A DNA stretch of 64,000 bases from NCBI RefSeq assembly GCF_900130075.1, contig NZ_LT671418.1:2728001-2792000 (forward strand). The letters are read 5' to 3'. The position numbers and the translations under genes are program-made. Source of the DNA: Herminiimonas arsenitoxidans. GTDB taxonomy: Bacteria > Pseudomonadota > Gammaproteobacteria > Burkholderiales > Burkholderiaceae_D. Position 1 is the first letter of the stretch. The number at the start of each line of letters is the position of its first letter. The notes under the pieces are model-generated. The model saw only the letters and a list, made by a program, of their open reading frames with translations. It had not been told where the DNA came from and ran no database searches. This document shows, piece by piece, positions 7,633 to 17,815 of the stretch.

Positions 7633-9450
7633 TTATTCAACCGTCACAGATTTTGCCAAGTTTCTCGGCTTATCAACGTCAGTGCCACGTGCCAATGCCG
7701 TGTGATACGCCAGCAACTGCAACGGCACCACATGCAAAATCGGCGACAGCAAACCGTAATGTTCCGGCAGACGGATCACGTTCAAGCCTGGGCCGGAGGT
7801 GATGCGCGAATCGCCATCGGCGAAGACGTAGAGTTCGCCGCCACGTGCACGTACTTCCTGCATATTCGATTTCAGTTTCTCGATCATCGAGTCGTTAGGC
7901 GCGACGGTGACGACTGGCATCTCTTCGGTGACAAGTGCGAGCGGACCGTGCTTCAGTTCACCGGCCGGATACGCTTCAGCGTGGATGTAGGAAATTTCCT
8001 TGAGCTTGAGCGCGCCTTCGAGTGCGATCGGGTAGTGGATACCGCGACCGAGGAAGAGGGCGTTTTCTTTGCGCGCGAAGGCTTCTGCCCACGCGATGAT
8101 TTGTGGTTCCAGCGCCAGCACGGAGCTGATCGCGACTGGCAGATGGCGCATTTCTTTCAGGAAGGCGGCTTCTTTTTCTTCACTCAAGCGGCCTTTGACT
8201 TGTGCCAGCGTGAGCATCAACAAGAAGAGGGCGGCGAGTTGTGTGGTGAAGGCCTTGGTCGAGGCGACGCCGACTTCAACGCCTGCACGTGTGATGTAGG
8301 CGAGTTCGCATTCGCGCACCATCGCGCTGGTCGCTGCGTTGCAGATGGTTAGCGTGTGCAGCATGCCTTGCAATTGCGCATGGCGCAGTGCGGCCAAGGT
8401 ATCTGCAGTTTCGCCACTTTGCGAAATGGTGACGACCAGAGAATTCGGGTTAGGCACGCTATCGCGATAACGGTATTCGCTGGCGATTTCTACATTGCAG
8501 GGTACGCCGGCGATGGCTTCTATCCAGTACTTGGCGGTCATGCCGGAGTAGTAGCTGGTGCCGCAAGCGAGGATTAATACCGAATCGATCTTCTTGAAAA
8601 TACTGAATGCCTTGTCGCCGAAAATATCCGGCGTGATGCTGCTGATACCTTCGAGCGTGTCGGCGATGGCGCGCGGTTGTTCGAAGATTTCTTTCTGCAT
8701 GTAATGACGATACGGGCCAAGCTCGACTGCGCCGGTGTGGGCGTGTACGGTTTTGACTTCGCGCTCGACTTGCTTGCCGTTTGCATCGACGATCCACACG
8801 CGTTGCAATTGCAGATCGACGACGTCGCCTTCTTCCAGATAAATGATTTGATCGGTGGTGCCGGCCAATGCCAATGCATCGGAGGCGAGGAAGTTCTCGC
8901 CATTGCCGACGCCGACGATCAGCGGCGAGCCACGACGTGCGCCGACGACGCGATGTGGTTCGTCACGGCTGAAGACTGCAATCGCGAAAGCGCCGGTTAA
9001 ACGCTTGGTTGCCAGTTGCACGGTTTCGAACAGATCGCCTGTATAGAGGTGATCGACCAGATGCGCGATGACTTCGGTATCGGTTTGGCTTTCGAACACA
9101 TAGCCGAGTGCTTCTAGTTCTTCGCGCAGTTCATCGTGGTTCTCGATGATGCCGTTATGGACGAGTGCAATGCGATCGCGAGAAAAATGCGGATGTGCAT
9201 TGTGCGATGCCGGCGCGCCGTGCGTCGCCCAACGTGTGTGTGCAATGCCGGTAAAGCCGGCGAGGTGCGTGTTCTCGATTTGTTTTTCAAGCTCGGCCAC
9301 GCGCGAGGTGCTGCGTGCGCGCTGCAATTTGCCATCCACATGCAAGGCCACGCCGCAGGAGTCGTAACCGCGATATTCAAGACGCTTGAGCCCTTCGACC
9401 AGAATAGGGGTGATGTTACGTTGAGCGACTGCACCGACAATACCGCACAT
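7633..9450 (-). CDS. glmS: Glutamine--fructose-6-phosphate aminotransferase (isomerizing)
   Basis: 605 residues, the usual length. It converts fructose-6-phosphate and glutamine to glucosamine-6-phosphate, the entry step to UDP-GlcNAc for peptidoglycan and LPS. The N-terminal glutaminase starts MCGIVGAV with catalytic Cys2. Two SIS domains follow, with CGTSYYSG and SQSGETADT in the first. The C-terminus ends NLAKSVTVE, as in the family. A GAGGTAA ribosome-binding site precedes the ATG. Its pathway partner glmU lies about 4.7 kb away on the same strand rather than in one operon. No glmS ribozyme is expected or seen in this group. Confidence 0.97.
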   Translation of the reverse strand: MCGIVGAVAQRNITPILVEGLKRLEYRGYDSCGVALHVDGKLQRARSTSRVAELEKQIENTHLAGFTGIAHTRWATHGAPASHNAHPHFSRDRIALVHNGIIENHDELREELEALGYVFESQTDTEVIAHLVDHLYTGDLFETVQLATKRLTGAFAIAVFSRDEPHRVVGARRGSPLIVGVGNGENFLASDALALAGTTDQIIYLEEGDVVDLQLQRVWIVDANGKQVEREVKTVHAHTGAVELGPYRHYMQKEIFEQPRAIADTLEGISSITPDIFGDKAFSIFKKIDSVLILACGTSYYSGMTAKYWIEAIAGVPCNVEIASEYRYRDSVPNPNSLVVTISQSGETADTLAALRHAQLQGMLHTLTICNAATSAMVRECELAYITRAGVEVGVASTKAFTTQLAALFLLMLTLAQVKGRLSEEKEAAFLKEMRHLPVAISSVLALEPQIIAWAEAFARKENALFLGRGIHYPIALEGALKLKEISYIHAEAYPAGELKHGPLALVTEEMPVVTVAPNDSMIEKLKSNMQEVRARGGELYVFADGDSRITSGPGLNVIRLPEHYGLLSPILHVVPLQLLAYHTALARGTDVDKPRNLAKSVTVE

Positions 9451-9540
9451 GGCTTACCTCGTTGTATTTGGAATGAATTGGACAATACTAGTGGAACAGA
9501 TATGAAATAAGATTCCTAAATTTAGTTATAAGTGGTTTAT

Positions 9541-9568
9541 TATTTCACTGTTACTTGATGGTGAAATA
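9541..9568. promoter_or_regulatory. Inverted repeat upstream of the Lrp-type gene
   Basis: TATTTCAC (9541-9548) and GTGAAATA (9561-9568), 12-base spacer, in the AT-rich intergenic region between the divergent glmS and Lrp-type genes. It is a candidate site for the Lrp-type protein itself. No binding evidence exists. Confidence 0.35.
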
Positions 9569-9599
9569 TAAATTCAAATAATCTACTTATTTTTAATAA

Positions 9600-10073
9600 A
9601 TGAACAAAGAAGTTATCGCGTTGGATGAATTGGACCGCCGCATTCTGAATGCATTGCAGACTGATGCGTCGCAAACCAACAACGATCTGGCAGCTGCCGT
9701 GCATGCTTCGCCGCCGACTTGCCTGCGCCGCGTGAAGCGTTTGGTCGATGCGGGAGTGATCGAGCGGCAGGTCGCCATCGTCGCGCCGGATATGGTGGGT
9801 GCCCGTTTGACCTCGATAGTCGAGATCACGCTGGATAATCAAGCCGCTGAGCGACAGCTTGAGTTTGAGGAATTGGTCGCGAAAGAGAGCGCGGTGTTGC
9901 AATGCTATCGCGTCTCGCCAGGGCCGGATTTTGTGTTGGTGGTGCAGGTGGCAGATATGCCTGCCTACAATGCATTGGCGCATCGCCTGTTTGCGGCACA
10001 TGCAAACGTACGCAATGTGCGCAGCTTCTTTTCGATTAATCGCAGCAAGTTCGAAACGCGCATCGATGTCTGA
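9600..10073 (+). CDS. Lrp/AsnC family transcriptional regulator
   Basis: 157-residue feast/famine regulator. It has an N-terminal helix-turn-helix (LDELDRRILNALQTDASQTN, then SPPTCLRRVKRLVDAGVI, residues about 8-57) and a C-terminal RAM domain for effector binding and oligomerisation (from about residue 70, with SPGPDFVLVVQVADM). No Shine-Dalgarno sequence precedes the ATG, and the leader is AT-rich, so it may be weakly translated or leaderless. It is divergent from glmS across 149 bases. The ligand is unknown, but amino acids are the usual effectors. Confidence 0.92.
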   Translation: MNKEVIALDELDRRILNALQTDASQTNNDLAAAVHASPPTCLRRVKRLVDAGVIERQVAIVAPDMVGARLTSIVEITLDNQAAERQLEFEELVAKESAVLQCYRVSPGPDFVLVVQVADMPAYNALAHRLFAAHANVRNVRSFFSINRSKFETRIDV

Positions 10074-10075
10074 GT

Positions 10076-10112
10076 TGCCTATCAGTGTCTAGCTAAGACC
10101 AACTGATAGGCA
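10076..10112. terminator. Hairpin between convergent Lrp-type and exporter genes
   Basis: Eleven-bp stem TGCCTATCAGT (10076-10086) with ACTGATAGGCA (10102-10112), starting three bases after one stop and ending 16 bases from the other. It lacks a T tract, so termination by this hairpin alone is uncertain. Confidence 0.45.
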
Positions 10113-10128
10113 GGGTTGCTACACACTT

Positions 10129-11685
10129 TCAAAGTGGCTCGCCAACTTCCGCAGGCGCAGCTTGATGTGCCGCCCTCGGGCCGAAGATCGTATAACTAAG
10201 CGCCGCCAATATCCACACGCCGATGCCGCCATACAGCATCACCGTGCCGAATCCATGCGTCAATGCTGCATGCAGTAGCGCTTCCGCATCATCCAGCCGC
10301 ACGATCTCCGGAATACGTTGTGAGAGTCCGCTCAGATTGCCGGCCGCGACCATTTCGGCGGCGAGGCGCAATTGCGTGTCGGACACAATGCCGGCCACGC
10401 TATTCTTCAAGGAGGCCAGCACGCCCTCCAGCAGTATGAAACCCATCAGCGCAATATTGATCGCCAGTGTGATCAGACGCGCACTCATATCGATACCCGA
10501 CGCCATGCCAGCGCGGCTGCTGGAGACAGAAGCGGTCGCCGTGTTGGTCACCGGCGTATTCGTCAATCCCAGTCCTATACCTGCCAGCAAGGAACCCGGC
10601 AGCATGGTCAGCCAGCTTGCGTCTGACAGGCCGCTGGCATAACGCATCAGCATGAAGCCGAGTCCAATAGTGAACAAGCCAGCAGGAATCACCAGACGCG
10701 GCTGGTAGCGCAGCGACAGACGTTCGGCAAACGGCGGCACGATCAGTGTCGGCAGCGTGTAAGCCAGCAAGGCTAGTCCGGCATGGATGGCGTCATAGCC
10801 GAGTGCGCTTTGAAAATACAGCGGCAGATAAATGATGAAAGGCCAGAAGCTGAAGTTCATGCCGATGGAACCCATGATCGCGCCCGAGAAGTTGCGGCTC
10901 TTGAAAACAGAGAAATCGAACATCGGATGCGCACGGCTTTTCTCCACGATGATGAAGGCGGCGAAGCTGCACACGGTTACCGCAATGATGATCAATGCGG
11001 GCAGACTGCTGAAGCCGAGGTCTGCACCTTGCGTGATGAAATAGGTGAGTCCGAACACGGAGAGCGACAGCGTAATAATGCCCAGCAGATCGAGTTTTTT
11101 CGCGTGCGGATCACGTGATTCTTTGACTCCTTGGTAGGCCAGGAGCACGGTCAGTGCCGTCAGCGGAACATGCACGAGGAATACCCATTGCCAGTTCAGC
11201 AGTGCCACAATCGCGCCGCCGATCAAGGGACCAAAGCCCAGTCCAACTCCTAGCATAATGCCGAATGCGCCGAAGGCTCGGCTGCGCATGGCGCGATCCT
11301 GAAACTGATGCGACAGTATCGCCATCAGACAGATAGTCATGGCACCGCCGCTCATGCCTTGCAGGAAACGGGCGGCGATCAGCGTCGGCATCGATGTCGC
11401 CAGACCGCAAATCAGTGAAGTGATGCCGAAGAACAGCAGGCAAATGATGAACATACGCTTGCGGCCGTAACGATCGGCCAGCGTTCCCGCTGCCATCAGC
11501 ACGGTGGTGCAGGCGATGGTGTAGGCATTCATGATCCATTGCATGTCTTTCAAATCGCCATGCAGGACTTTTTCCAGCGTAGACAGAATGACCGGCACGC
11601 TGGAGATTTCCAGGGCGAACATCAAGGCGGCTAGGCAAACCGAGGCCAGTGCGTAGGCATCTTTTCTGGAGTGGAAGAGAGACAT
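10129..11685 (-). CDS. MFS drug exporter, DHA2 (14-helix) family
   Basis: 518-residue inner-membrane proton antiporter of the EmrB/QacA-like DHA2 family. Motif A is GTLADRYGRKRM near residue 67. The antiporter motif C is seen in GVGLGFGPLIGG near residue 152. About 14 hydrophobic segments are visible, and the cytoplasmic C-terminus is short. It is divergent from a LysR-type gene 147 bases away, a common arrangement for a regulated exporter. Substrates cannot be deduced, and there is no EmrA-like adaptor next to it. Confidence 0.9.
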   Translation of the reverse strand: MSLFHSRKDAYALASVCLAALMFALEISSVPVILSTLEKVLHGDLKDMQWIMNAYTIACTTVLMAAGTLADRYGRKRMFIICLLFFGITSLICGLATSMPTLIAARFLQGMSGGAMTICLMAILSHQFQDRAMRSRAFGAFGIMLGVGLGFGPLIGGAIVALLNWQWVFLVHVPLTALTVLLAYQGVKESRDPHAKKLDLLGIITLSLSVFGLTYFITQGADLGFSSLPALIIIAVTVCSFAAFIIVEKSRAHPMFDFSVFKSRNFSGAIMGSIGMNFSFWPFIIYLPLYFQSALGYDAIHAGLALLAYTLPTLIVPPFAERLSLRYQPRLVIPAGLFTIGLGFMLMRYASGLSDASWLTMLPGSLLAGIGLGLTNTPVTNTATASVSSSRAGMASGIDMSARLITLAINIALMGFILLEGVLASLKNSVAGIVSDTQLRLAAEMVAAGNLSGLSQRIPEIVRLDDAEALLHAALTHGFGTVMLYGGIGVWILAALSYTIFGPRAAHQAAPAEVGEPL

Positions 11686-11832
11686 CTTGGGCTTTCACAT
11701 CAATAAGGTGTTTCGGGCTGAGGCAACGCATTTGTACGTTGTTTCAGTGGAGGATGCGATTTTCGGTTAAGCTCATTAGTGACGCAAATGATTTAAATTT
11801 GTGGAATTTATTAATAACTATCATTAATCGCC

Positions 11833-12720
11833 ATGGACTTTGATCCCAACCTCTTGCGCGCCTTCGTCGCAGTGAAAGAAACCGGCAGCTTTACGCGTGC
11901 AGCCGAGCGTTTGCATCTGACCCAGTCGGCGATCAGTCACCAGATACGCCGTCTGGAAGAACAACTCGGCCAACCTTTATTGCGCCGTACGACGCGTAGC
12001 CTGACCTTGACCGAAGATGGCGAAGATCTGGTGCGTCACGCCGAACAGATACTGGGCGCGATGGATGCATTGAGCCGTCGTTTCCAACCTTCACCGATAT
12101 CGGGAGAAGTGCGCTTCGGTGCGCCGGAAACTTTTGTTGGCGACCGCTTGCCGACATTGCTGTGCCAGTTCGCACACGCTTACCCCGCGGTACGGATGGA
12201 CGTGAGAGTCAATATGCAACTGGATTTGCGTTCGCTGATCAATGATGGCGAACTGGATCTGGCCGTCATCATGACGCCGGGCGACAGCAAGGAAGGGACG
12301 GTGATGCGTCAAACCCAATTGGTGTGGGTAGCGTCGGAATCATTTGAAGTGGCATCCGGTGCGACGTCATTGCCCTTGGCCTTTTTTCCACCGCCGTGCA
12401 TCAACCGCAGCATAGGCGTCAATGCGCTGAACGACACCAATATGGATTGGCATGTTGTATTCACGTCACCTAGCCAGCAGGGAATCAGCGCTGCGATTCT
12501 GTCCGGTCTGGCGATTACGGTGTTGCCCGAAGAAGACATGGAGCCGGGCATGCGCATAGTTGATGGACAGTATGGTTTGCCACCACTGCCGAAGGCTAAT
12601 TTCACATTGATCTGGAGTGCCAATGGCAAGACGCCCGCGGCTATGGAATTTGGTCAGCTGATCATGGAATTATCAAAGCCAGTTGCCGCGACACGACGCG
12701 CTGTGCGCAAAATGCGTTGA
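11833..12720 (+). CDS. LysR family transcriptional regulator
   Basis: 295 residues. The N-terminal winged helix is canonical (LLRAFVAVKETGSFTRAAER, then TQSAISHQIRRLEEQLG), and the C-terminal periplasmic-binding-like effector domain begins near residue 90. It is transcribed divergently from the DHA2 exporter at 10129-11685, so that exporter is the likely target. The AT-rich 147-base intergenic region contains two ATTAAT elements just before the start (about 11808-11828), which could be part of a LysR site. No strong ribosome-binding site is visible. The inducer is unknown. Confidence 0.92.
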   Translation: MDFDPNLLRAFVAVKETGSFTRAAERLHLTQSAISHQIRRLEEQLGQPLLRRTTRSLTLTEDGEDLVRHAEQILGAMDALSRRFQPSPISGEVRFGAPETFVGDRLPTLLCQFAHAYPAVRMDVRVNMQLDLRSLINDGELDLAVIMTPGDSKEGTVMRQTQLVWVASESFEVASGATSLPLAFFPPPCINRSIGVNALNDTNMDWHVVFTSPSQQGISAAILSGLAITVLPEEDMEPGMRIVDGQYGLPPLPKANFTLIWSANGKTPAAMEFGQLIMELSKPVAATRRAVRKMR

Positions 12721-12776
12721 GATGTCGGAAGGGAAAAGTCATCCTTCCTTATGTGGCAGTGCAGATCAAGCGTTAA

Positions 12777-12808
12777 ATAAAAAATCGGGCCGCGGCCCGA
12801 TTTTTTAT
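12777..12808. terminator. Bidirectional intrinsic terminator between the LysR gene and glmU
   Basis: A perfect 32-bp palindrome centred between 12792 and 12793: A tract, ATCGGGCCG, its complement, T tract. It serves both convergent genes. Confidence 0.95.
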
Positions 12809-12823
12809 ATTAATACCTGCAAA

Positions 12824-14182
12824 TTATTTTTTGATCTTGACCGGTCGCTGCCAGCCATCAACCGTGATTTGCTTGGCGCGTGAAACGGTCAGCTTGTCGG
12901 CTGGCGCATCTTTGGTCAGCGTAGTGCCAGCACCTATCGTCGCTCCTTTGCCGACGCGTATCGGCGCAATCAATTGCGTCGCACTGCCGATGAAGACGTC
13001 GTCTTCGATGATGGTGCGCGATTTGTTCACGCCATCGTAGTTGCAGGTAATCGTACCTGCGCCTATGTTGACGTTCGAGCCTACGGTGGAATCACCTACG
13101 TAAGTCAAATGATTGGCCTTGCTATGCGCGGCGATCTCACTGTTTTTCACTTCGACGAAGTTGCCGATGTGTACGTCTTCTGCCAGCACTGTGCCTGGGC
13201 GCAGACGCGCATAAGGCCCGATGATGCAGTCGGCACCGACGACGGCATTTTCAAAATGGCTATAAGGACGCACATGCGCACGCGCGCCGATAGTTGAATT
13301 GTGAATCACGCAGTTGGCATCTATACGTACGCCATCGGCTAACGTCACATCACCTTCGAATACGCAGCCGACGTCGATAGTCACATCGCGTCCACAAGTC
13401 AAGGTGCCGCGTACATCTATGCGCGCAGGATCAGCGAGCGTCACGCCTTGCTCCAGCAAAGCGTGAGCGATATTGCCTTGGTGTATGCGTTCCAGTTCGG
13501 CCAGTTGCACCTTGCTATTGACGCCGTGGGTTTCCCACACGTGATCGGGTTGTGCTGAAACAACGGACACGCCATCGGCGACTGCGCTGGCGACGATATC
13601 GGTCAGGTAATACTCACCTTGCGCATTGTTGTTGGACAACTTGGCCAGCCATTTTTTCAGCAAGGCGGTTGGTGCAACGATGATGCCGGTGTTGACTTCG
13701 CGAATTGCGCGTTCGTCTTCATTGGCATCTTTTTGTTCAACGATGCGCGTAATAGCGCCGTTTTCTCGCACGATGCGGCCGTATCCGGTCGGATTGTCGA
13801 GATCGACGGTCAAGATGCCCAACTTATCGTTACCAGCGATGTCCAACAAACGCTGCAGCGACGCGGCAGTCGTTAAAGGCACATCACCATACAAAATCAG
13901 CGTCGGCGTATGATCATCCAACTGCGGCACTGCTTGCATGACAGCATGGCCGGTGCCGAGTTGCGGTTCCTGCTTGGCGAATGACAGATCCTTGGCTTGC
14001 AGCAATTGCGGTACTTGCTCGCCGCCGTGACCATAGATGACGCAGAGTGTCGATGGCGACAATTGCCGCGCGGTATCGATCACGTGGGACAGCAGCGGCT
14101 TGCCCGCCAGAGGATGCAATACTTTCGGCAGCGCGGATTGCATGCGCTTTCCCATACCTGCAGCAAGAATGACGATATTCAT
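12824..14182 (-). CDS. glmU: Bifunctional UDP-GlcNAc pyrophosphorylase / glucosamine-1-phosphate acetyltransferase
   Basis: 452 residues. It acetylates GlcN-1-P and then transfers UMP to make UDP-GlcNAc. The N-terminal uridyltransferase begins [20 protein letters not shown]; the signature usually reads GTRM, here GKRM. The C-terminal left-handed beta-helix has many hexapeptide repeats and the active-site region [11 protein letters not shown], then [11 protein letters not shown]. The frame extends another 94 codons upstream, but that part is not homologous-looking and overlaps the divergent lipoprotein gene. The ATG at 14182 is therefore chosen. Only 18 bases separate it from the divergent start codon. 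Confidence 0.96.
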   Translation of the reverse strand: MNIVILAAGMGKRMQSALPKVLHPLAGKPLLSHVIDTARQLSPSTLCVIYGHGGEQVPQLLQAKDLSFAKQEPQLGTGHAVMQAVPQLDDHTPTLILYGDVPLTTAASLQRLLDIAGNDKLGILTVDLDNPTGYGRIVRENGAITRIVEQKDANEDERAIREVNTGIIVAPTALLKKWLAKLSNNNAQGEYYLTDIVASAVADGVSVVSAQPDHVWETHGVNSKVQLAELERIHQGNIAHALLEQGVTLADPARIDVRGTLTCGRDVTIDVGCVFEGDVTLADGVRIDANCVIHNSTIGARAHVRPYSHFENAVVGADCIIGPYARLRPGTVLAEDVHIGNFVEVKNSEIAAHSKANHLTYVGDSTVGSNVNIGAGTITCNYDGVNKSRTIIEDDVFIGSATQLIAPIRVGKGATIGAGTTLTKDAPADKLTVSRAKQITVDGWQRPVKIKK

Positions 14183-14200
14183 AGGAAGCCAGTTAAAAGA

Positions 14201-15091
14201 ATGCAAAATTTTATCACGCGTCCCTTTTATACTTTTGCAAAAAAAGCAGTGATCTGCGGCATGGCGGTATTGTTGCTCGGATGCAGCGCTGCACGTCTGG
14301 GTTATAGCAATGGCGAAACCATTTCTTACTGGTGGCTCAATAGCTACGTCGATTTCGACAGTACGCAAAAACAGTGGGTCAAGCATCGTATCGATGCGAT
14401 ATTCGTCTGGCATCGCAAAACGCAGCTGAAAGAATACGTACATTTGATGGCGCGTATGCAGCATCGCGATTTTTCTACTGTGACGCAGGCGGATTTGCTG
14501 AATGATTATCGCGATGTAAAAACGCAGTTATTACATATTGCAGATAAGGCCGTACCTGATTTTGCCGAGCTGGCTTTATCGTTGAAGACAGAACAGATCG
14601 CCAATATTGAAAAGAAATTCGCCAAATCCAATGACACCTTCCGCAAGGAATATCTGGTTGGTAGCGCTGAGGAACGGCAGGAATTTCGTTATAGAAAAGC
14701 CTTGCAGCAGGCGCAGTTTTGGTTCGGTAGCTTCAGCAAAGAGCAGGAAGCAAAAATACGCGCCTTATCAGATGCGCGTCCATTGAATAATGAATTACTG
14801 ATGGCAGAGCGTGTGCATAGACAGCAAGAGTTGATCGAGCTGCTGAAAAAAATACACGATGAAAAGCCGAGTAAAGAGGTTGCGACAGCCATGCTGAAAA
14901 AATTTATTACGGCGATGGATGAGCGCTTTGGCAATCCGCAGCATCAGAAATTTTTCGAGTCATTAAATGATGCGAACGCCAATATGATAGTCGGCATCAT
15001 GCATGCTGTGACGCCCAAGCAAAAGCAGTATTTTGTGCAAAGCTTGCAGGACTGGGTGAATGATTTCAACAAGCTGGCGGCTGCGGCTTGA
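14201..15091 (+). CDS. Lipoprotein of the DUF6279 type
   Basis: 296-residue predicted lipoprotein. The basic N-terminus and hydrophobic stretch end in the lipobox LLLGC (Cys28), so it should be lipidated and anchored in the cell envelope. The mature part is charged and mostly helical, with [20 protein letters not shown] after the lipobox and many Lys/Glu/Gln residues. This matches uncharacterised proteins grouped as DUF6279. A longer frame from 13997 runs through glmU in antisense and is rejected. The function is unknown. It is divergent from glmU with 18 bases between the two start codons. Confidence 0.8.
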   Translation: MQNFITRPFYTFAKKAVICGMAVLLLGCSAARLGYSNGETISYWWLNSYVDFDSTQKQWVKHRIDAIFVWHRKTQLKEYVHLMARMQHRDFSTVTQADLLNDYRDVKTQLLHIADKAVPDFAELALSLKTEQIANIEKKFAKSNDTFRKEYLVGSAEERQEFRYRKALQQAQFWFGSFSKEQEAKIRALSDARPLNNELLMAERVHRQQELIELLKKIHDEKPSKEVATAMLKKFITAMDERFGNPQHQKFFESLNDANANMIVGIMHAVTPKQKQYFVQSLQDWVNDFNKLAAAA

Positions 15092-15118
15092 TGGCAAGTT
15101 CTCTCGACAAAAACGAGT

Positions 15119-15901
15119 TTATTCCGGCAACAGCATCACCAGTTTGTAGCCGCGCCCTGCAGCCAGATTCAAGGTCACTTGTTCAAACGTCAGCGCGCCT
15201 TTAGTCGGATGCATAAAGCGTCGCGTGCCACCGTCGCGTCCGACGACGTGTTGCGAATTCCATAGCTTCTTGAAATCTGCACTGTCGCGTATCAAGTCAT
15301 CGATCAGACTTGCCAGCGGTTCTTCATCCGCATGCTTGCCGCAATCGGCGCGGAACTCCGCTACCAATCGTTGTGCGCGATCCGGCCAATCGGCAATCAA
15401 GGCATGCGCTTTGGGTTCCTGAAACATGAAGTGCAAGAGATTGGCTTGTGCCGTCTCCGCTGATTTTTTCTTGCTCGTATCCAGCCAGCCTGCGAACAAA
15501 TCTTTAGCCGGACGATTCCATGCGATCGCATCCCATTGTCGATTCAGTATGTAGGCCGGTGCCGTGATGGCTTTGACGATGGCGTCGAGATTGCCACTCG
15601 GACTGTCGTTGCTGATTTCCAGCATAGGATCGAGTTTGTCTGCCAGTCGGAATAAATACGTTCGCTCGGCGGCTGTCAGATGCATCACTTCTGCCAGCTT
15701 GCTCAAGACCTTGGCCGATGCTGATACCGGCCGTCCCTGTTCCAGCCACGTCAGCCAGGTTGGACTGACCTCACACAGTTGCGCTAATTCTTCTCGTCGC
15801 AAACCCGGCGTGCGACGTCGTCCGTCGGCGCGCAGCCCGACATCCTGCGGTTTGATTTGTTCGCGGTGTAAGCGGATGAAGTCGCCGAGTTTGTTATGCA
15901 T
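15119..15901 (-). CDS. XRE-type regulator with MmyB-like ligand-binding domain
   Basis: 260 residues. The N-terminal helix-turn-helix has the family hallmark RRRTPGLRREELAQLCEVSP followed by WLTWLEQGR (residues about 28-57). The rest matches the MmyB-like domain, with the typical AITAPAYILNRQWDAIAWN and a C-terminal RRFMHPTKGALTFEQVTLNL. The upstream extension to 15997 is ignored because the family starts with MHNKLGDFIRLHRE. It is divergent from the methyltransferase at 16015, its probable target. The ligand is unknown. Confidence 0.9.
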   Translation of the reverse strand: MHNKLGDFIRLHREQIKPQDVGLRADGRRRTPGLRREELAQLCEVSPTWLTWLEQGRPVSASAKVLSKLAEVMHLTAAERTYLFRLADKLDPMLEISNDSPSGNLDAIVKAITAPAYILNRQWDAIAWNRPAKDLFAGWLDTSKKKSAETAQANLLHFMFQEPKAHALIADWPDRAQRLVAEFRADCGKHADEEPLASLIDDLIRDSADFKKLWNSQHVVGRDGGTRRFMHPTKGALTFEQVTLNLAAGRGYKLVMLLPE

Positions 15902-16014
15902 AGTCGCTATCTTGCGTTTCAGTCTGGCAGAAAATATACCAGTATAAAGTGTTGTCTTGTTACAGGATAAATCATCGCCTATCGTACATCTACCCAATCA
16001 TGTGGAGGTGGAAA

Positions 16015-16779
16015 ATGAAACAGGCAGCAGTGGTAGCAGAACAATTTGGCAATACGGCAGCAGCATATTTGACCAGCACGGTGCATGCGCATGGCGCGGA
16101 TCTGGATGCAGTGAAAGAAGTCGCGCGCAGCTTCAACGCGCCAGTGGTGCTGGATCTGGGTTGCGGCGGTGGTCATATCAGTTTTGCGGTGGCGCCATTT
16201 GCGGCAACGGTCACTGCTTGTGATTTATCGGATCAAATGCTGGCGGTGGTTGCAGCGTCGGCCGCACAGCGTGAGCTGGACAATATCGAAACCGAGCAGG
16301 CGCAGGCAGAAAAATTGCCATTCGCCGATGCTACTTTCGATATCGTGATCACGCGTTTCTCCGCGCATCACTGGTTGCATGTACCGACCGGCTTGCGCGA
16401 AATGCATCGTGTGCTGCGTCCAAATGGTATCGTGATCGTCATCGATATCGTCGCATCGGAAATCGCCTTGCATGACACGACTTTGCAAGCAGTGGAATTG
16501 CTGCGCGATGCTTCACATGTGCGTGATTACCGCGTGTCGGAGTGGTCGGCGATGTTTGCAGGTGCCGGTTTTTCACACGAGTACGTCAATGGCTGGAAGT
16601 TGAAAATGGTATTCGACGAATGGATAGCGCGCATGCGTACGCCGTCTGAGCGTGTGACGGCGATACGCAGTCTGTTCGATTCTGCACCGGAAGAAACCCG
16701 TGCTTATTTCGAGGTGGAAGACGATTACTCGTTTTTTATTGATGCTGCGTTTTTCACAGCCAGAAAAATTCCTGCTTGA
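16015..16779 (+). CDS. SAM-dependent methyltransferase (Methyltransf_11-like)
   Basis: 254-residue class I methyltransferase. Motif I VLDLGCGGGHISF (about residues 44-56), post-I TACDLSDQML, motif II region FDIVITRFSAHHW, and RVLRPNGIVIVID. This resembles UbiE/YcgJ-like small-molecule methyltransferases. The ATG at 16015 follows GGAGGTGG at good spacing. Upstream ATGs in the same frame lack this. It is divergent from the MmyB-type regulator, suggesting control by that protein. The substrate is unknown. Confidence 0.88.
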   Translation: MKQAAVVAEQFGNTAAAYLTSTVHAHGADLDAVKEVARSFNAPVVLDLGCGGGHISFAVAPFAATVTACDLSDQMLAVVAASAAQRELDNIETEQAQAEKLPFADATFDIVITRFSAHHWLHVPTGLREMHRVLRPNGIVIVIDIVASEIALHDTTLQAVELLRDASHVRDYRVSEWSAMFAGAGFSHEYVNGWKLKMVFDEWIARMRTPSERVTAIRSLFDSAPEETRAYFEVEDDYSFFIDAAFFTARKIPA

Positions 16780-16812
16780 ATCTGCGTGACGAAAAGATGC
16801 TGGGATGGAAAT

Positions 16813-16843
16813 AAAAAAGGCTCCGAATTTCGGAGCCTTTTTT
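16813..16843. terminator. Bidirectional intrinsic terminator between the methyltransferase gene and ttcA
   Basis: A6, GGCTCCGAA, one base, complement, T6. It is symmetrical and serves the convergent genes ending at 16779 and 16864. Confidence 0.95.
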
Positions 16844-16863
16844 CAAACTAATTACATAGTTAC

Positions 16864-17814
16864 TCAATCATCTGAATCTGAGCGCAATGGAATGATGCTG
16901 GAAATGCTGGTGCTTCCAGTCGAGCATGGTTCTTCATCAAACGCGATATCGCCATTTGCCATCGCCTCGCCGGTTGCTTTCAAGTCAGCAAAGCCGAACA
17001 AGTCCTTGTCCATCAAATGCGAAGGCACGACAGTCGAGAGCGACGAGAAAATATTATCGACACGGCCGGGGAATTTCTTTTCCCATTCGCGCAGCATGCC
17101 TTTGATTTGTTTGCGTTGCAGGTTTTCCTGACTGCCGCACAAATCGCAAGGAATGATGGGGAAGTTCTTGACCTGCGCATAGCGCTCGGTATCGGCTTCC
17201 TTCACATAAGCCAGCGGACGGATCACGATGTGTTTGCCGTCATCGGATTGCAGCTTGGGCGGCATGCCTTTGATCTTCGCGCCGAAGAACATATTCAGGA
17301 AGAAGGTTTCCATGATGTCGTCGCGGTGATGGCCGAGCGCAATCTTGGTGGCACCCAATTCATCGGCAACGCGATACAAGATGCCGCGACGTAGACGCGA
17401 GCACAGCGAACAGGTCGTCTTGCCTTCCGGGATCAAGCGCTTGACGATGCTGTAGGTATCCTGATTCTCGATATGGAATGGGATATCCAGTTGCTTCAGG
17501 TAAGCTGGCAAGATGTGATCCGGGAAGTTCGGCTGCTTCTGATCGAGATTGACGGCGATGATGTCGAACTTGATCGGTGCGCGTTCGCGCAGCGTCATCA
17601 GGATATCCAGCAATGCGTAACTATCCTTGCCGCCGGACAGGCAGACCATGACCTTGTCACCGTCTTCTATCATGTTGAAGTCGCCGATGGCTTGACCGAC
17701 CTGGCGGCACAGACGTTTGTGCAGTTTATTGTTTTCGTAAACGATTTTCTCGTTTTGCTTGAAGCTCAGCGCTGCATCCGTTTCCGGTGCGGCGGTCATC
17801 ACGGATTGCGACAC
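16864..17814 (-). CDS. ttcA: tRNA 2-thiocytidine(32) synthetase TtcA
   Basis: 316-residue PP-loop ATPase that thiolates C32 in certain tRNAs using an Fe-S cluster. The PP-loop [11 protein letters not shown] lies near residue 60. The two CxxC pairs are CSLC and CDLC, and [12 protein letters not shown] is the family signature. The start is uncertain: the GTG at 17814 sits right after an AAGG, two bases from the folB stop, while GTG or ATG a few codons later (MTAAPETD) are alternatives. It lies directly downstream of folB, so it is probably the last gene of the folM-folB-ttcA run. Confidence 0.95.
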   Translation of the reverse strand: MSQSVMTAAPETDAALSFKQNEKIVYENNKLHKRLCRQVGQAIGDFNMIEDGDKVMVCLSGGKDSYALLDILMTLRERAPIKFDIIAVNLDQKQPNFPDHILPAYLKQLDIPFHIENQDTYSIVKRLIPEGKTTCSLCSRLRRGILYRVADELGATKIALGHHRDDIMETFFLNMFFGAKIKGMPPKLQSDDGKHIVIRPLAYVKEADTERYAQVKNFPIIPCDLCGSQENLQRKQIKGMLREWEKKFPGRVDNIFSSLSTVVPSHLMDKDLFGFADLKATGEAMANGDIAFDEEPCSTGSTSISSIIPLRSDSDD

Positions 17815-17815
17815 C

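Noticed and set aside
7615..8352. 245-codon plus-strand frame over glmS
   Set aside because: Antisense of glmS with no start signal; glmS is complete on the other strand.
13997..14200. 68-codon upstream extension of the lipoprotein gene
   Set aside because: It would bury the signal peptide and lipobox inside the protein and lies antisense within glmU.
14183..14464. 94-codon upstream extension of glmU
   Set aside because: It does not resemble GlmU, overlaps the divergent lipoprotein gene in antisense, and the family start MNIVILAAG lies at 14182.
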